A stretch of DNA of 64,000 nt from Acidovorax temperans (GCF_006716905.1 NZ_VFPV01000001.1:177501-241500); one strand, 5' to 3'; counted from the first letter of the stretch, positions 1-9,816 are shown. The notes: a model not told the origin generated them from the letters alone. Numbers and translations are program-made.

Positions 1-112
1 CAGAGATTTCGCAGCCATTCACCAAACAGACGACATACAGCTTGAGTGATCCGCTGCGACTACATTAAGCGGCTACCTGAGCCAGTGCTAGATAGCCACT
101 CAGGGTGAGAGA

Positions 113-1252
113 TCAGTTAAGAGCGACGCGACGACCATCTTTGTATGTATACAAAGTGACCGCCGGGGTAGTCAACTCCCCCTTGGATGTGAAAGCAATG
201 TTAGCTGTAACACCCTTGTATTCCGTTTTCGAGATGAACGCGTTGAAAACCCTGGGATCAACAGAGTTAGCGCGCTTCATCGCATCCGCCAACACCATCG
301 TAGCGTCGTAAGCGTATGGACTGTAGATCTGGAATTGACCAGGGAACTTAGCGTCGTAGCGTTTTTTCCAATCAGCCCCACCTTGCATTTTGTCTACGGA
401 AGCACCACCCGTAGCGCATGTGACATTCTTGAGCGCTTGAGTTTTACTTGCCAGCTCGGGTAGCTTTTCAGTGCACAGAGCATCACCTCCGAAATACTTC
501 ACGCCAGACAACCCCAGCTGCTCCATTTGACGCAACATAGGCCCAGCTTGAGCATCCAATCCACCGTAAAAGATGGCATCAGGCTTTTTGTTCTTGATGG
601 AAGTCAAGATAGCCATGAAGTCTGTGGCCTTGTCGTTGGTGAATTCTTCACCGACAACCTTGACGCCTTTTTGTAGCGCTGTAGCTTTAAAAACTGACGC
701 GACACCCTGCCCGTAAGCAGTGCGATCATCAATGATCGCCACTGTTTTAATTTTGAGGTGGTCAGCACCGAACAACGCCAACGCAGCACCCAGAGCGTTG
801 TCGTTGGCAATCAGTCGGAACGTTGTCTTGTGTCCAGGCTTTGTTAAGTCTGGATTGGACGCAGACGCCGTGATGTGAGGCATGTCGCATTTGGCATAGA
901 CAGCTGAAGCTGGAATCGAAGTTCCAGACTGCAGGTGCCCCACCACACCAGCTACTTTTTGATCACACAATTTCTGCGCAACTGCAGTAGCTTGCCGTGG
1001 GTCTCCGGCATCGTCTTCTGCCGCGAGTTCAAATTTGATCTTCTTTCCACCAATGACCAACGCTTGAGCATTCAGATCCTCAACGGCCAAGCGAACCCCG
1101 TTTTCAGTATCTTTTCCAATGTGGGCAATCCCACCTGACACCGGGCCACCATGCGCGATTTTTACAACTTGAACGTCTTGAGCATGTGCCGTTCCAGCGA
1201 TAACTGCACAGGCAGCCGCAGCTCCGAGGGGAAGAGAAACTAAACGAAGCAT
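113..1252 (-). CDS. ABC transporter periplasmic branched-chain amino acid-binding protein (LivK-like)
   Basis: 379-residue type I periplasmic binding protein that would deliver branched-chain amino acids or a related small ligand to an ABC permease. The start at 1252 was chosen because it places a Sec signal peptide (MLRLVSLPLG..., ending AHAQ) at the N-terminus; an upstream in-frame ATG at 1366 would add 38 residues with no family resemblance. The mature protein opens with VKIAHGGPVSGG and continues with the family pattern (GVVGHLQSGTSIPAS, AIIDDRTAYGQGVASVF, DAIFYGGLDAQAGPMLRQM). No permease or ATPase gene lies in the window, so it may be an orphan receptor or the edge of an operon to the left. 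Base composition looks less GC-rich than the next gene. Ligand identity is inferred from family only. Confidence 0.88.
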   Translation of the reverse strand: MLRLVSLPLGAAAACAVIAGTAHAQDVQVVKIAHGGPVSGGIAHIGKDTENGVRLAVEDLNAQALVIGGKKIKFELAAEDDAGDPRQATAVAQKLCDQKVAGVVGHLQSGTSIPASAVYAKCDMPHITASASNPDLTKPGHKTTFRLIANDNALGAALALFGADHLKIKTVAIIDDRTAYGQGVASVFKATALQKGVKVVGEEFTNDKATDFMAILTSIKNKKPDAIFYGGLDAQAGPMLRQMEQLGLSGVKYFGGDALCTEKLPELASKTQALKNVTCATGGASVDKMQGGADWKKRYDAKFPGQFQIYSPYAYDATMVLADAMKRANSVDPRVFNAFISKTEYKGVTANIAFTSKGELTTPAVTLYTYKDGRRVALN

Positions 1253-1473
1253 GTTTTGATGAAATACAGGAAAAACAAAAGACACGAAACGATCTCCAAA
1301 ATTGATTGACTTGGGTTTTCGCACTCTGAACGCCCGACTGAGCGACCAGCATGTTAGCAAGCCCAACTCTTGTGGGGGACAGATGCTATGTTCACATATT
1401 AGTCCACTTCAAGATTGCGCATATTGACGAGGCGTTTAAAGCAGCGTCTGAGATGCGCTTTTCTACCGAGAAC

Positions 1474-1479
1474 GATAAT
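1474..1479 (+). promoter_or_regulatory. Possible -10 element of a leaderless rlhA promoter
   Basis: GATAAT lies 6 bases before the rlhA ATG at 1486, so transcription would begin at or next to the start codon. No clear -35 hexamer or Shine-Dalgarno sequence is seen. Inference from spacing only. Confidence 0.35.
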
Positions 1480-1485
1480 TGAGAC

Positions 1486-3489
1486 ATGTCCCTACTTCCC
1501 CACCAGCTCGAACTGCTATCGCCTGCGCGCGACACAGACATTGGCATCGAAGCCATCAACCACGGCGCCGATGCCGTCTACATCGGCGGCCCGGCCTTTG
1601 GCGCGCGGGCCAGCGCGGGCAATGACATCCGAGACATTGAGCGCCTGGTGAAGCACGCCCACCGCTTCAACAGCCGCATTTTCATCACGCTCAACACCAT
1701 CCTGCGCGACGATGAGCTGGAGGCCGCGCGCCAGATGGCCTGGCAGGTGTACGAGGCGGGCGCGGACGCGCTCATCATCCAGGACATGGGCCTGCTCGAA
1801 ATCGACCTGCCCCCCATCCAACTGCACGCCAGCACCCAGACCGACATCCGCACGCCGGAGAAGGCCCGTTTTCTGCAGGACGCAGGCCTGTCGCAAATCG
1901 TGCTGGCACGCGAGCTGACGGTGCAGCAGATTGCGGCAGTCCACAAAGCGCTGGGCCCGGTGGATGCGCCCGGCCGCGCCAACATCGAGTTCTTCATCCA
2001 CGGCGCGCTCTGCGTGGCCTACAGCGGCCAGTGCAACATCAGCCATGCGCAAACGGGCCGCAGCGCTAACCGCGGCGACTGCAGCCAGGCCTGCCGCCTG
2101 CCCTATCAGGTGACGGACGCGCAGGGGCGCATCATTGCGCACGACAAGCACGTGCTGAGCATGAAGGACAACAACCAGAGCGATAACTTGCGCGCCCTCA
2201 TCGACGCCGGCGTGCGCAGCTTCAAGATTGAGGGCCGCTACAAAGACATGGGCTATGTGAAGAACATCACGGCCTACTACCGCACCTTGCTCGACGAAAT
2301 CATCGAAGAGCGCGAGGCCCAGGGCCGGCCGCTGTCGCGCTCGTCCAGCGGGCGCACCACTTTCACCTTCACGCCCGACCCGGCGCAAAACTTCAACCGC
2401 GAGTTCACCGACTACTTCGTCACCGGCCGCAAGGAAGATATCGGCGCCTTCGACACCCCCAAGAACCCTGGCCAGGCAATCGGCTGGGTGACCAAGGTGG
2501 GCCCCGATTTTGTGGAGCTGGAAGTGAGCGACCCCGCCACCGTGCTGCACAACGGCGATGGGCTGTGCTACTACGACCTGCACAAGGAGCTGGTGGGCAT
2601 GGCCATCAACGTGGCCGAGCCCGTGTCGGCACGCAGCGTAGGCCAGTGGCGCGTGTACCCCAAGGACCCGATGGAAGGCTTCAAGGACCTGCGCAAGGGC
2701 ACCGAGATCAACCGCAACCGCGACATGGACTGGGTGCGCACGCTCGAGAAAAAATCCAGCGACCGCCGCATCGGCCTGTGGGCGCACCTGAGCGAAACGC
2801 CCAGCGGCTTCAGCCTGATGCTGACCGACGAAGACGGCAACGCGGGGTGTGCCGAGGTACAGCAGCCGCATCAACCCGCCACCGATGCCACCAAGGCCGA
2901 AGCCAGCCTGCGCGAGCAGCTGGGCCGCTTTGGCGCAACGGTGTTTGCGGTGCATGACATTGCGCTGCAGTTGTCACAGCCCTGGTTTGTGCCCGCGTCA
3001 GTGCTCAACGCCCTGCGCCGCGATGCGGTGGCCGATCTGGAAGCCAACCGCGCCCGCAACTTTGCCCGCCTGCCACGCGCGACACCGGTGGAGCCCCCTG
3101 TGCCCTACCCCGAAGACACGCTCTCGTTCCTCGGCAACGTGTTCAACCATAAGGCCCACGACTTCTACGTGCGCCACGGCGTGAAGGTGATCGCTGCAGC
3201 CTACGAGGCGCACGAGGAGGAAGGCGAAGTCAGCCTCATGATCACCAAGCACTGCGTGCGCTTTTCCATGAGCCTGTGCCCCAAGCAGGCCAAGGGCGTG
3301 ACCGGCGTGCAGGGCACCATCAAGGCCGAACCCTTGATGTTGATCAATGGCAAGGAAAAGCTGACCTTGCGTTTTGACTGCAAGCCCTGTGAAATGCACG
3401 TGGTGGGCAAGATCAAGCGCCAGGTGCTGAACCAGGTGCCAGAAGCCCCGCTCCAGTTCTACAAAGCCCGGCCGCAAGTCGCGCACTAA
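1486..3489 (+). CDS. rlhA: 23S rRNA 5-hydroxycytidine C2501 synthase, U32 peptidase-like
   Basis: 667 residues, matching the long U32 family member RlhA (formerly YdcP, about 650 residues) rather than the shorter TrhP/UbiU types. RlhA is needed to hydroxylate C2501 of 23S rRNA. The N-terminus MSLLPHQLELLSPARD, the HGADAVYIGGPAFGAR segment, the U32 signature around FFIHGALCVAYSGQC with ISHAQTGRSANRGDCSQACR, and FKIEGRYKDM all match the E. coli protein as I remember it. The C-terminal part carries the conserved ITKHCVRFSMSLCPKQ and FDCKPCEMHV cysteine segments expected to hold an iron-sulfur cluster. It stands alone, divergent from the binding-protein gene. Confidence in the family is high. Confidence 0.93.
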   Translation: MSLLPHQLELLSPARDTDIGIEAINHGADAVYIGGPAFGARASAGNDIRDIERLVKHAHRFNSRIFITLNTILRDDELEAARQMAWQVYEAGADALIIQDMGLLEIDLPPIQLHASTQTDIRTPEKARFLQDAGLSQIVLARELTVQQIAAVHKALGPVDAPGRANIEFFIHGALCVAYSGQCNISHAQTGRSANRGDCSQACRLPYQVTDAQGRIIAHDKHVLSMKDNNQSDNLRALIDAGVRSFKIEGRYKDMGYVKNITAYYRTLLDEIIEEREAQGRPLSRSSSGRTTFTFTPDPAQNFNREFTDYFVTGRKEDIGAFDTPKNPGQAIGWVTKVGPDFVELEVSDPATVLHNGDGLCYYDLHKELVGMAINVAEPVSARSVGQWRVYPKDPMEGFKDLRKGTEINRNRDMDWVRTLEKKSSDRRIGLWAHLSETPSGFSLMLTDEDGNAGCAEVQQPHQPATDATKAEASLREQLGRFGATVFAVHDIALQLSQPWFVPASVLNALRRDAVADLEANRARNFARLPRATPVEPPVPYPEDTLSFLGNVFNHKAHDFYVRHGVKVIAAAYEAHEEEGEVSLMITKHCVRFSMSLCPKQAKGVTGVQGTIKAEPLMLINGKEKLTLRFDCKPCEMHVVGKIKRQVLNQVPEAPLQFYKARPQVAH

Positions 3490-3543
3490 GACAACGCGAA
3501 GAAGTCCTTGTGTGGGCGTGCGGCCCGTTTCACCGATTGCCGC

Positions 3544-6239
3544 ATGTTCCCATCCACCGCGCCGCACCTGCACCCTACCGAGGCCGTCGCCCAGGCCCAT
3601 GGCGTCAACCCTGACGCAGGCCTGCATGCCGAAGAGGCGCAGCGCCGCAACGCCACCCATGGCGCCAATGAACTGGCTGCATCCCAAGACCGCCCCTGGT
3701 GGCGTCTGCTGGCCGACCAGTTCAAGGACTTTATGGTGCTGGTGCTGCTGGGCGCGGCCGTCATATCGGGGCTGGTGGGCGAAGTCACCGACACGCTGGT
3801 GATCCTCGTCATCGTAGTGCTCAACGCCGTCATCGGCTTTGTGCAGGCCTGGCGCGCCGACCAGGCCATGGCTGCGCTGCGCCAGCTGGCGGCGGCACAC
3901 GCCACCGTGCTGCGCGGCGGCATGGTGCAGGTCCTGCCCGCTACTGAGCTGGTGCCCGGCGACATCGTGCTGCTGGAGGCTGGCAACCAGATCCCGGCCG
4001 ACCTGCGACTCATCGAGATTGCGCAGCTACAGGTGGACGAATCGGCCCTCACGGGTGAATCCGTGACCGTGGCCAAGCAGACCGAAGCCCTGGCGGCCGA
4101 AGACGTGGGCGCGCTGGGCGACCGCACCAACATGGCCTTCAAGGGCACCACGGCTACGCATGGCCGCGCACGCGGGCTAGTAGTGGCCACCGGCATGCAC
4201 ACCGAGCTGGGCAAGGTCGCCACGCTGCTTGACACCGGCGACCGCAGCACGCCGCTGCAACTGCGCCTGGCAGCCTTTGGCAAGCGCTTGGCCATCGCGG
4301 TGCTGGGCATCTGCGCCGTGATTTTTGTGGTGGGCATCCTGCGCGGCGAAGTGCCCCTGCTCATGGCGCTGACAGCCATCAGCCTGGCCGTGGCTGCCAT
4401 CCCCGAGGCCCTGCCGGCCGTGGTCACGGTGCTGCTGGCCCTGGGTGCGCGCCGCATGGTGGCCGTGCACGCGCTGGTGCGGCGCCTGCCGTCGGTGGAA
4501 ACGCTGGGGTCGGTCACCACCATCTGCTCGGACAAGACGGGCACGCTCACGCAGAACCGCATGCATGCCGAGCTGCTGGTGGCGCACGGTGTGCGCTGGG
4601 TGCCCGGCGACCCCCTGCCCGGTGCGGCCCACGCCGAGGCCCTGCGCGCCGCCGCACTGTGCAACGACGCCACGCTCCAGGCAAAGAGCGAAGAGGGTCC
4701 GTCAGGCACCCAGTGGCTGGGCGACCCCACCGAAACCGCGCTGGTGCTGGCCGCCCACGCGGGCGGGCTGGACAAGGCCCAGCTCGACGCCGCCAGCCCC
4801 CGCGTGCAGGAGCAGCCCTTCGAATCCGACCGCAAGCGCATGACGACCTTCCACCGTGCAGCGCACGGCTTTGTGGCCTACACCAAGGGCGCGCCCGAAT
4901 CCTTGCTGCCCCGCTGCACCGCCCACTGGACGCCCGAAGGCGCTGCCGCCCTCGACACCGCCCGGGTCCTCGCCACCGCCCAGCAGCTGGCCGCCCAGGG
5001 TCTGCGCGTGCTGGCGCTGGCCCGCCGCAGCCACGCCCGCCTACCCGACACCAACGATATCGACGCGGTAGAAAACCAGCTGGAGCTGCTGGGCCTGATC
5101 GCCCTTATCGATCCACCCCGCCCCGAGGCCCAGGCCGCAGTGCGCGACTGCATCAGCGCGGGCATCACGCCGGTGATGATCACGGGCGACCACCCAGCCA
5201 CCGCACGCGCCATTGCGCACCGGCTGGGTATCGCGCGCAGTGCCGATGCTCCGGTACTCACCGGCGCCGACCTGGCCACGCTGGACGACGCCGCGCTGCG
5301 GGCCAAGGTGGAGCAGGTGCAGGTCTACGCCCGCGTGGACCCGGCGCAAAAGATCCGCATCGTCGAGGCCCTGCAGGCCCAGGGCCACTTCGTCGCCATG
5401 ACCGGCGATGGTGTGAACGACGCCCCGGCGCTCAAGCGCGCCGACATCGGCGTGGCCATGGGCCAGGGCGGCACGGACGTGGCGCGCGAGGCGTCGAGCC
5501 TGGTGCTGCTGGACGACAACTTCGCCACCATCGTCGCAGCGGTGCGCGAAGGCCGCCGCATTTACGACAACATCCGCAAGTTTGTGCGCTACGCGATGAC
5601 CGGCAACTCGGGCGAGATCTGGACCATCTTCCTTGCGCCGCTATTGCTGTTGCCCATTCCTCTGCTGCCCATCCACATCCTGTGGGTCAACCTGGTCACT
5701 GATGGCCTGCCGGGCCTGGCGCTGGCGGCCGAACCGGCCGAGCGCGGCATCATGCAGCGCCCGCCCCGCGCGCCGCGCGAGAGCTTGTTTGCGCATGGCA
5801 TGTGGCAGCACATTCTGGGCGTGGGCCTGCTCATTGGCGGGCTGTGCCTGGCAGTGCAGGCCTGGGCCCTGCACACCGGCCACGCGCGCACTGGCAAACC
5901 ATGGTGTTCACCGTGCTCACGCTGGCGCAGATGGCGCATGTGATCGCGATCCGGTCCGAGTCCGAGCCCATCTGGCGCCTGGGCCTGTGGAGCAACCGCC
6001 CGCTGCTGTGCGCCGTGCTGCTCACCTTTGCGCTGCAGTTGGCGACCATCTATGTGCCCTGGCTCAACCCCATCTTCCGCACCGAACCACTGAGCCTGGG
6101 CGAGCTGGCGCTGTGCATCGGCGCCGCGCTGGTGGTGCTGGTGGTGGTCGAAATCGAGAAGGCATGGCGACGCAGCCAGCCGCAGCGGCGCACCACGCCA
6201 GAGCCCAGCGACAGCGCCCTGGACGAGCCTGCGACCTGA
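3544..6239 (+). pseudogene. P-type cation-transporting ATPase (P2/Ca2+-type), frameshifted
   Basis: Full-length P2-type ATPase that would use ATP to move cations (Ca2+ or another ion) across the inner membrane, interrupted near its 3' end. Start taken at ATG 3544 ([17 protein letters not shown]); an upstream TTG at 3508 is less likely. Visible motifs: actuator TGES near 4045, [10 protein letters not shown] in membrane helix 4, phosphorylation site [11 protein letters not shown] with Asp at 4531 (about residue 330), and hinge [15 protein letters not shown]. The first frame ends at 5943 with an unrelated tail. The proper C-terminal helices ([18 protein letters not shown] to ...LDEPAT) continue in the +3 frame to 6239. 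The frames meet in a GCGCGC tract near 5885-5890, so one indel separates them. It could be a real mutation or an assembly error; the first about 780 residues are intact. Confidence 0.85.
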
Positions 6240-6409
6240 GGGTGCTCTGGGCACGCAATAACGTCATAAGCACATAGCCAACGATTCGATGACGCCGTGG
6301 GCCAGCGGTGCCAGAATGGCCCGCGCCATCGGCACATTCGGCTTCGCCCCCGGCACGGGTGGAGGCCGGTTGCCCCACTCCCTTCCCTTCAACGAAAGAG
6401 ACAGCTTCC

Positions 6410-7681
6410 ATGAAAATCGAAACCCTGGCCGTACACGCTGGCTACAGCCCCGACCCCACCACCAAGTCTGCCGCCGTGCCCCTGTACCAGACGGTGGCCT
6501 ATGCGTTTGACAGCGCCCAGCATGGGGCCGACCTGTTCGACCTGAAAGTGCCGGGCAACATCTACACGCGCATCATGAACCCCACCACTGACGTGCTCGA
6601 AAAGCGCGTCGCAGCACTCGAAGGCGGCGTGGCCGCGCTGGCCGTGGCCTCGGGCATGGCGGCCATCACGGCAGCCATCCAGACCATTGCCGAGGCCGGC
6701 GACAACATCGTCTCCGCCAGCACGCTCTATGGCGGCACCTACAACCTGTTTGCCCACACCTTCCCGCAGCAAGGCATCGAAGTGCGCTTTGCCGACCCGC
6801 GCGACCCCGCCAGCTTTGCCAAGCTGATCGACGTGCGTACCAAGGCCGTGTTCTGCGAATCCATCGGCAACCCGCTGGGCAACGTGACCGACATCGCCGC
6901 GCTGGCCAAGGTGGCGCACGACCACGGCGTGCCGCTGATCGTGGACAACACCGTGCCCAGCCCCTACCTGTGCCGCCCCATCGAGCACGGCGCCGACATC
7001 GTGGTGCACGCGCTCACCAAGTACATGAACGGCCATGGCAACAGCATCGGCGGCATCATCGTGGACAGCGGCAAGTTCCCCTGGGCCCAGCACAAGGAAC
7101 GTTTCAAGCGCCTGAACGAGCCCGACGTGAGCTACCACGGCGTGGTCTATACCGAGGCCCTGGGCCCGGCGGCGTTCATCGGCCGCGCACGCGTGGTGCC
7201 GCTGCGCAACATGGGCGCGGCGCTCTCGCCGTTCAACGCCTGGCTGACGCTGCAGGGCATCGAGACCCTGCCGCTGCGCATGGACCGCATCTGCGACAAC
7301 ACGCTGGCGCTGGCGAAGTTCCTGCAAAGCCACCCCAAGGTGGAATGGGTGCGCTACGCGGGCCTTCCCGACCATGCCGACCACGCCGTGGCGCAACGCC
7401 AGATGGGCGGGCGCGCATCGGGCATCCTGAGCTTTGGCCTGAAGGCCGGTGACGCTGACCCACGCGCGGCAGGCGCCCGACTCCTAGATGCACTGGGCCT
7501 GTTCACGCGCCTCGTGAACATCGGCGATGCCAAGTCGCTGGCCACGCACCCAGCGTCCACCACCCACCGCCAGCTCAACCCCGAGGAGCTGGCCAAGGCG
7601 GGGGTCAGCGAAGGTATGGTGCGCCTGTCGGTGGGCATCGAGCACATTGATGATCTGCTTGCAGACCTAACAGGCCGTTGA
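6410..7681 (+). CDS. metY: O-acetylhomoserine aminocarboxypropyltransferase (sulfhydrylase), 3' end altered by an IS
   Basis: 423-residue PLP enzyme of the Cys/Met metabolism family that makes homocysteine from O-acetylhomoserine and sulfide. The start at 6410 gives the standard N-terminus MKIETLAVHAGYSPDPTT; an upstream ATG at 6308 is non-conserved. Motifs include YTRIMNPTTDVLEKRVAALEGG, SASTLYGGTYNLF, IVDNTVPSPYL and the PLP-lysine region ALTKYMNGHGNSIGG. The last three codons (T-G-R) and the stop lie in the terminal inverted repeat of the IS that begins at 7671. On the far side of the IS the original reading resumes as K-N-A-L-D-Q-V-stop (stop at 9016-9018). The enzyme is probably still functional because only the extreme C-terminus changed. 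I recognised no riboswitch in the 170 bases upstream. Confidence 0.93.
   Translation: MKIETLAVHAGYSPDPTTKSAAVPLYQTVAYAFDSAQHGADLFDLKVPGNIYTRIMNPTTDVLEKRVAALEGGVAALAVASGMAAITAAIQTIAEAGDNIVSASTLYGGTYNLFAHTFPQQGIEVRFADPRDPASFAKLIDVRTKAVFCESIGNPLGNVTDIAALAKVAHDHGVPLIVDNTVPSPYLCRPIEHGADIVVHALTKYMNGHGNSIGGIIVDSGKFPWAQHKERFKRLNEPDVSYHGVVYTEALGPAAFIGRARVVPLRNMGAALSPFNAWLTLQGIETLPLRMDRICDNTLALAKFLQSHPKVEWVRYAGLPDHADHAVAQRQMGGRASGILSFGLKAGDADPRAAGARLLDALGLFTRLVNIGDAKSLATHPASTTHRQLNPEELAKAGVSEGMVRLSVGIEHIDDLLADLTGR
7667..7670. repeat. Target-site duplication CTAA, left copy
   Basis: CTAA directly precedes the left inverted repeat of the IS and recurs at 8992-8995 after the right repeat. A 4-bp CTAA-type duplication is what IS5-group elements make. 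Confidence 0.9.
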
Positions 7682-8991
7682 AAAATCCCCCGCCGACGCT
7701 GGCGTCGGCCAGTACGATCTGAAGCCATCGGCGAACAACCCAGACGAGGACGATGAGAGGCAACCAAGACTTCCAGGGGGCGATGTTCAGCTACATCAGC
7801 CTTGAAGAGCGCGTGCCGCAGACACACCCGCTGCGCAAACTGCGCGCCGCAGTCGATGCGCTGCTGGCGACGATGAACCGCGAGTTCGACGCGGTGTACG
7901 CCCGCCGGGGCCGCCCCTCGGTGCCGCCGGAGATGCTGCTCAAGGCCCTGCTGCTGCAGATCCTGTTCTCCATCCGCAGCGAGCGCCAGTTGGTCGAAGC
8001 GGTCAACTACAACCTGCTGTACCGCTGGTTCGTGGGCCTGAACATCGAGGACAAGGTCTGGGACCACTCCACCTTCAGCGCCAACCGCGAGCGGCTCTTC
8101 AACGAAGACTTGGCCCGCGCCTTCTTCGAGCGGGTCAAGCACACCGCCGATTGGGCGAAGTTGACCAGCGACGAACACTTCAGCGTGGACGGCACGCTGA
8201 TCGAGGCCTGGGCCTCGCACAAAAGTTTCAAGCGCCGGGACGACGACCAAACCCCGACTGAGGGGCGCAATCCCGAGGTGGACTTCAAAGGACAGCAGCG
8301 CTGCAACGACACCCACGCCAGTACCACGGACCCCGATGCCCGGCTGTTCAAGAAGAGCGCGGGCGACAAGGCTCGCCTGTGCCACATGGCGCACATCCTC
8401 ATGGAAAACCGCAACGGTCTGATCGTGGACGTGGAGATCACCCATGCCAGCGGCACCGCCGAGCGCGAGGCGGCGCTGGCCATGTTGAAGCGTCGGGACA
8501 ACAAGAACAAGCGGGCTACGGTCGGGGCCGACAAGGGCTACGACAGCAAGGCCTTCATCAAGGGCTGCCGAAAGCTCAAGGTCACGCCGCACGTGGCGGC
8601 CAAGGACAAGCACTCGGCGGTGGATGCCCGGATCACCCGACACGAGGGCTACAAGACCAGTCAGAAGGTGCGCAAGCGCATTGAGGAGGCCTTTGGCTGG
8701 ATCAAGACCGTGGGTGGTCTGGCCAAGACCAAGCTCATCGGTCAGGCCAAGCTCACGGGTCAGGCGCTGCTGTGCTTTGCCACCTACAACCTGGTGCGCA
8801 TGGGCAGCATCGGCGGCTGGTGGGACGCGCATCATGCGTGAGCCCGGGGATACGTGCGCCCGAAATGGGCGAGATGGCCTGCAAACAGGCCAGATTGGCC
8901 GGTGCAATCGCTGCGCAGACGCGTCTGGGCCACTCGTTTCTTCGAAAACAGCGTCCCTGATGCGTTCGATGCCCACTTTTTCAACGGCCTG
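7671..8991 (+). mobile_element. IS5-family insertion sequence, complete, 1321 bp
   Basis: Bounded by 15-bp perfect terminal inverted repeats (caggccgttgaaaaa at 7671-7685 and its complement at 8977-8991), flanked by a 4-bp CTAA duplication, and carrying one full-length transposase gene. It sits inside the 3' end of metY in the same orientation, so its left end supplies the new metY stop codon. A small palindrome (ccgacgc/gcgtcgg) lies just inside the left end. The intact gene, perfect ends and clean duplication suggest a fairly recent insertion. Confidence 0.93.
7753..8841 (+). CDS. IS5-family transposase (DDE)
   Basis: 362-residue DDE transposase with an N-terminal DUF772-type region (MRGNQDFQGAMFSYISLEERVP, GRPSVPPEMLLKALLLQ, SIRSERQLVEAVNYNLLYRWFVGL) followed by the catalytic domain. 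Likely catalytic acids are Asp in HFSVDGTLIEAW, Asp in VGADKGYDSKAF and Glu in RKRIEEAFGWIKT. Single uninterrupted frame, so no frameshifting is needed. It fills most of the 1321-bp element and starts about 80 bases inside the left end. Confidence 0.93.
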   Translation: MRGNQDFQGAMFSYISLEERVPQTHPLRKLRAAVDALLATMNREFDAVYARRGRPSVPPEMLLKALLLQILFSIRSERQLVEAVNYNLLYRWFVGLNIEDKVWDHSTFSANRERLFNEDLARAFFERVKHTADWAKLTSDEHFSVDGTLIEAWASHKSFKRRDDDQTPTEGRNPEVDFKGQQRCNDTHASTTDPDARLFKKSAGDKARLCHMAHILMENRNGLIVDVEITHASGTAEREAALAMLKRRDNKNKRATVGADKGYDSKAFIKGCRKLKVTPHVAAKDKHSAVDARITRHEGYKTSQKVRKRIEEAFGWIKTVGGLAKTKLIGQAKLTGQALLCFATYNLVRMGSIGGWWDAHHA

Positions 8992-8995
8992 CTAA
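8992..8995. repeat. Target-site duplication CTAA, right copy
   Basis: Matches the left copy at 7667-7670. From here the ancestral metY frame continues (cta aag aat gca ...) to a TGA at 9016-9018. Confidence 0.9.
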
Positions 8996-9127
8996 AGAAT
9001 GCACTAGATCAAGTGTGATGACCTGCCAATGCTCGAAGACCTATCCATGACGCCATTCCGCATTCACAGATAGCCGAGCGCCCCACGTAGGCACGAGGCG
9101 CTGATGCCTTGCGGGCACAATGCGCGC

Positions 9128-9541
9128 ATGGATCAAGACAGGGCCAAATCCCCCGAACCCGCACCACTACGGCCCCTTCCCGTATTGGTTCGGGGCATTC
9201 TCTTGGTATTTGCCATATTCAATTTGGCACTGGGAATAGTGGGTATCTTTGTTCCCGGGCTGCCCACCACGATGTTCATCTTGTTGGCGGCCTGGGCCGC
9301 CGCAAAGAGTTCCCCGCCCCTTTACCGATGGCTGTGGAATCATCGGTTGTTCGGCCCAATGCTTCAAAACTGGGCCAGTGGCGGTTGCGTCAGCCGCAAG
9401 GCCAAATGGACAGCTTCAGCAGTGATGTCATCGAGCGTGGTCATCCTGTTGTTCAGCAACGCACCTCGCTGGGCAACTGCTACAGCCATTGCGTGCATGG
9501 CCATTGTCTTGGCTTGGTTGTGGCGCCGCCCTGAGCCTTGA
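9128..9541 (+). CDS. DUF454 (YbaN-like) inner membrane protein
   Basis: 137-residue membrane protein of the DUF454/YbaN family, function unknown. Start chosen at 9128 (MDQDRAKSPEP); an upstream in-frame ATG at 9104 would add eight poor residues. Three hydrophobic stretches are visible (VLVRGILLVFAIFNLALGIVG, MFILLAAWAAAKS and SSVVILLF...AIACMAIVLAWLW). The family signature GIVGIFVPGLPTTMFIL, the SPPLYRWLWNHRLFGPML segment and the basic-aromatic end agree with YbaN. A CACAAT hexamer ends 6 bases before the ATG, suggesting leaderless transcription. It lies between the IS5 element and the tRNA genes. Confidence 0.85.
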   Translation: MDQDRAKSPEPAPLRPLPVLVRGILLVFAIFNLALGIVGIFVPGLPTTMFILLAAWAAAKSSPPLYRWLWNHRLFGPMLQNWASGGCVSRKAKWTASAVMSSSVVILLFSNAPRWATATAIACMAIVLAWLWRRPEP

Positions 9542-9572
9542 AGACAGAGTCTTCAAACAAAACGCGAGAATG

Positions 9573-9602
9573 TTGAGGAGCACACAATTTTGTGTATATA
9601 AT
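9573..9602 (+). promoter_or_regulatory. Sigma-70-like promoter of the tRNA-Asn genes
   Basis: TTGAGG at 9573-9578 and a perfect TATAAT at 9597-9602 with an 18-base spacer, about 12 bases before the first tRNA. It is the best consensus promoter I could read in the window. Confidence 0.75.
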
Positions 9603-9613
9603 CTAAGTCTTGT

Positions 9614-9689
9614 TCCTCGATAGCTCAGTCGGTAGAGCGCCGGACTGTTAATCCGTAGGTCCCTGGTTCGAGCCCAGGTCGAGGAGCCA
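9614..9689 (+). tRNA. tRNA-Asn (anticodon GTT), copy 1
   Basis: 76-base cloverleaf with encoded CCA. The acceptor arm pairs TCCTCGA with TCGAGGA, the T arm contains GGTTCGAGCC, and the anticodon loop reads CTGTTAA (anticodon GUU, Asn). Identical over its whole length to the second copy at 9741. Confidence 0.96.
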
Positions 9690-9740
9690 AAAATTTAGAT
9701 AGCTTTGCAAATCTCAGTAAAGCAAAACCATACCGATTAT

Positions 9741-9816
9741 TCCTCGATAGCTCAGTCGGTAGAGCGCCGGACTGTTAATCCGTAGGTCCCTGGTTCGAGC
9801 CCAGGTCGAGGAGCCA
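9741..9816 (+). tRNA. tRNA-Asn (anticodon GTT), copy 2
   Basis: Exact duplicate of the copy at 9614-9689, separated by a 51-base AT-rich spacer, with encoded CCA. Probably co-transcribed from the promoter at 9573-9602 and ended by the terminator at 9821-9855. Confidence 0.96.

Noticed and set aside
5880..5945. Programmed frameshifting in the P-type ATPase
   Set aside because: No slippery heptamer or downstream structure stands out and the family does not use recoding; a simple indel in GCGCGC is simpler.
6240..6409. Possible SAM or SAH riboswitch before metY
   Set aside because: I could not match the conserved cores of the riboswitch classes I know; only a GC-rich stretch is visible.
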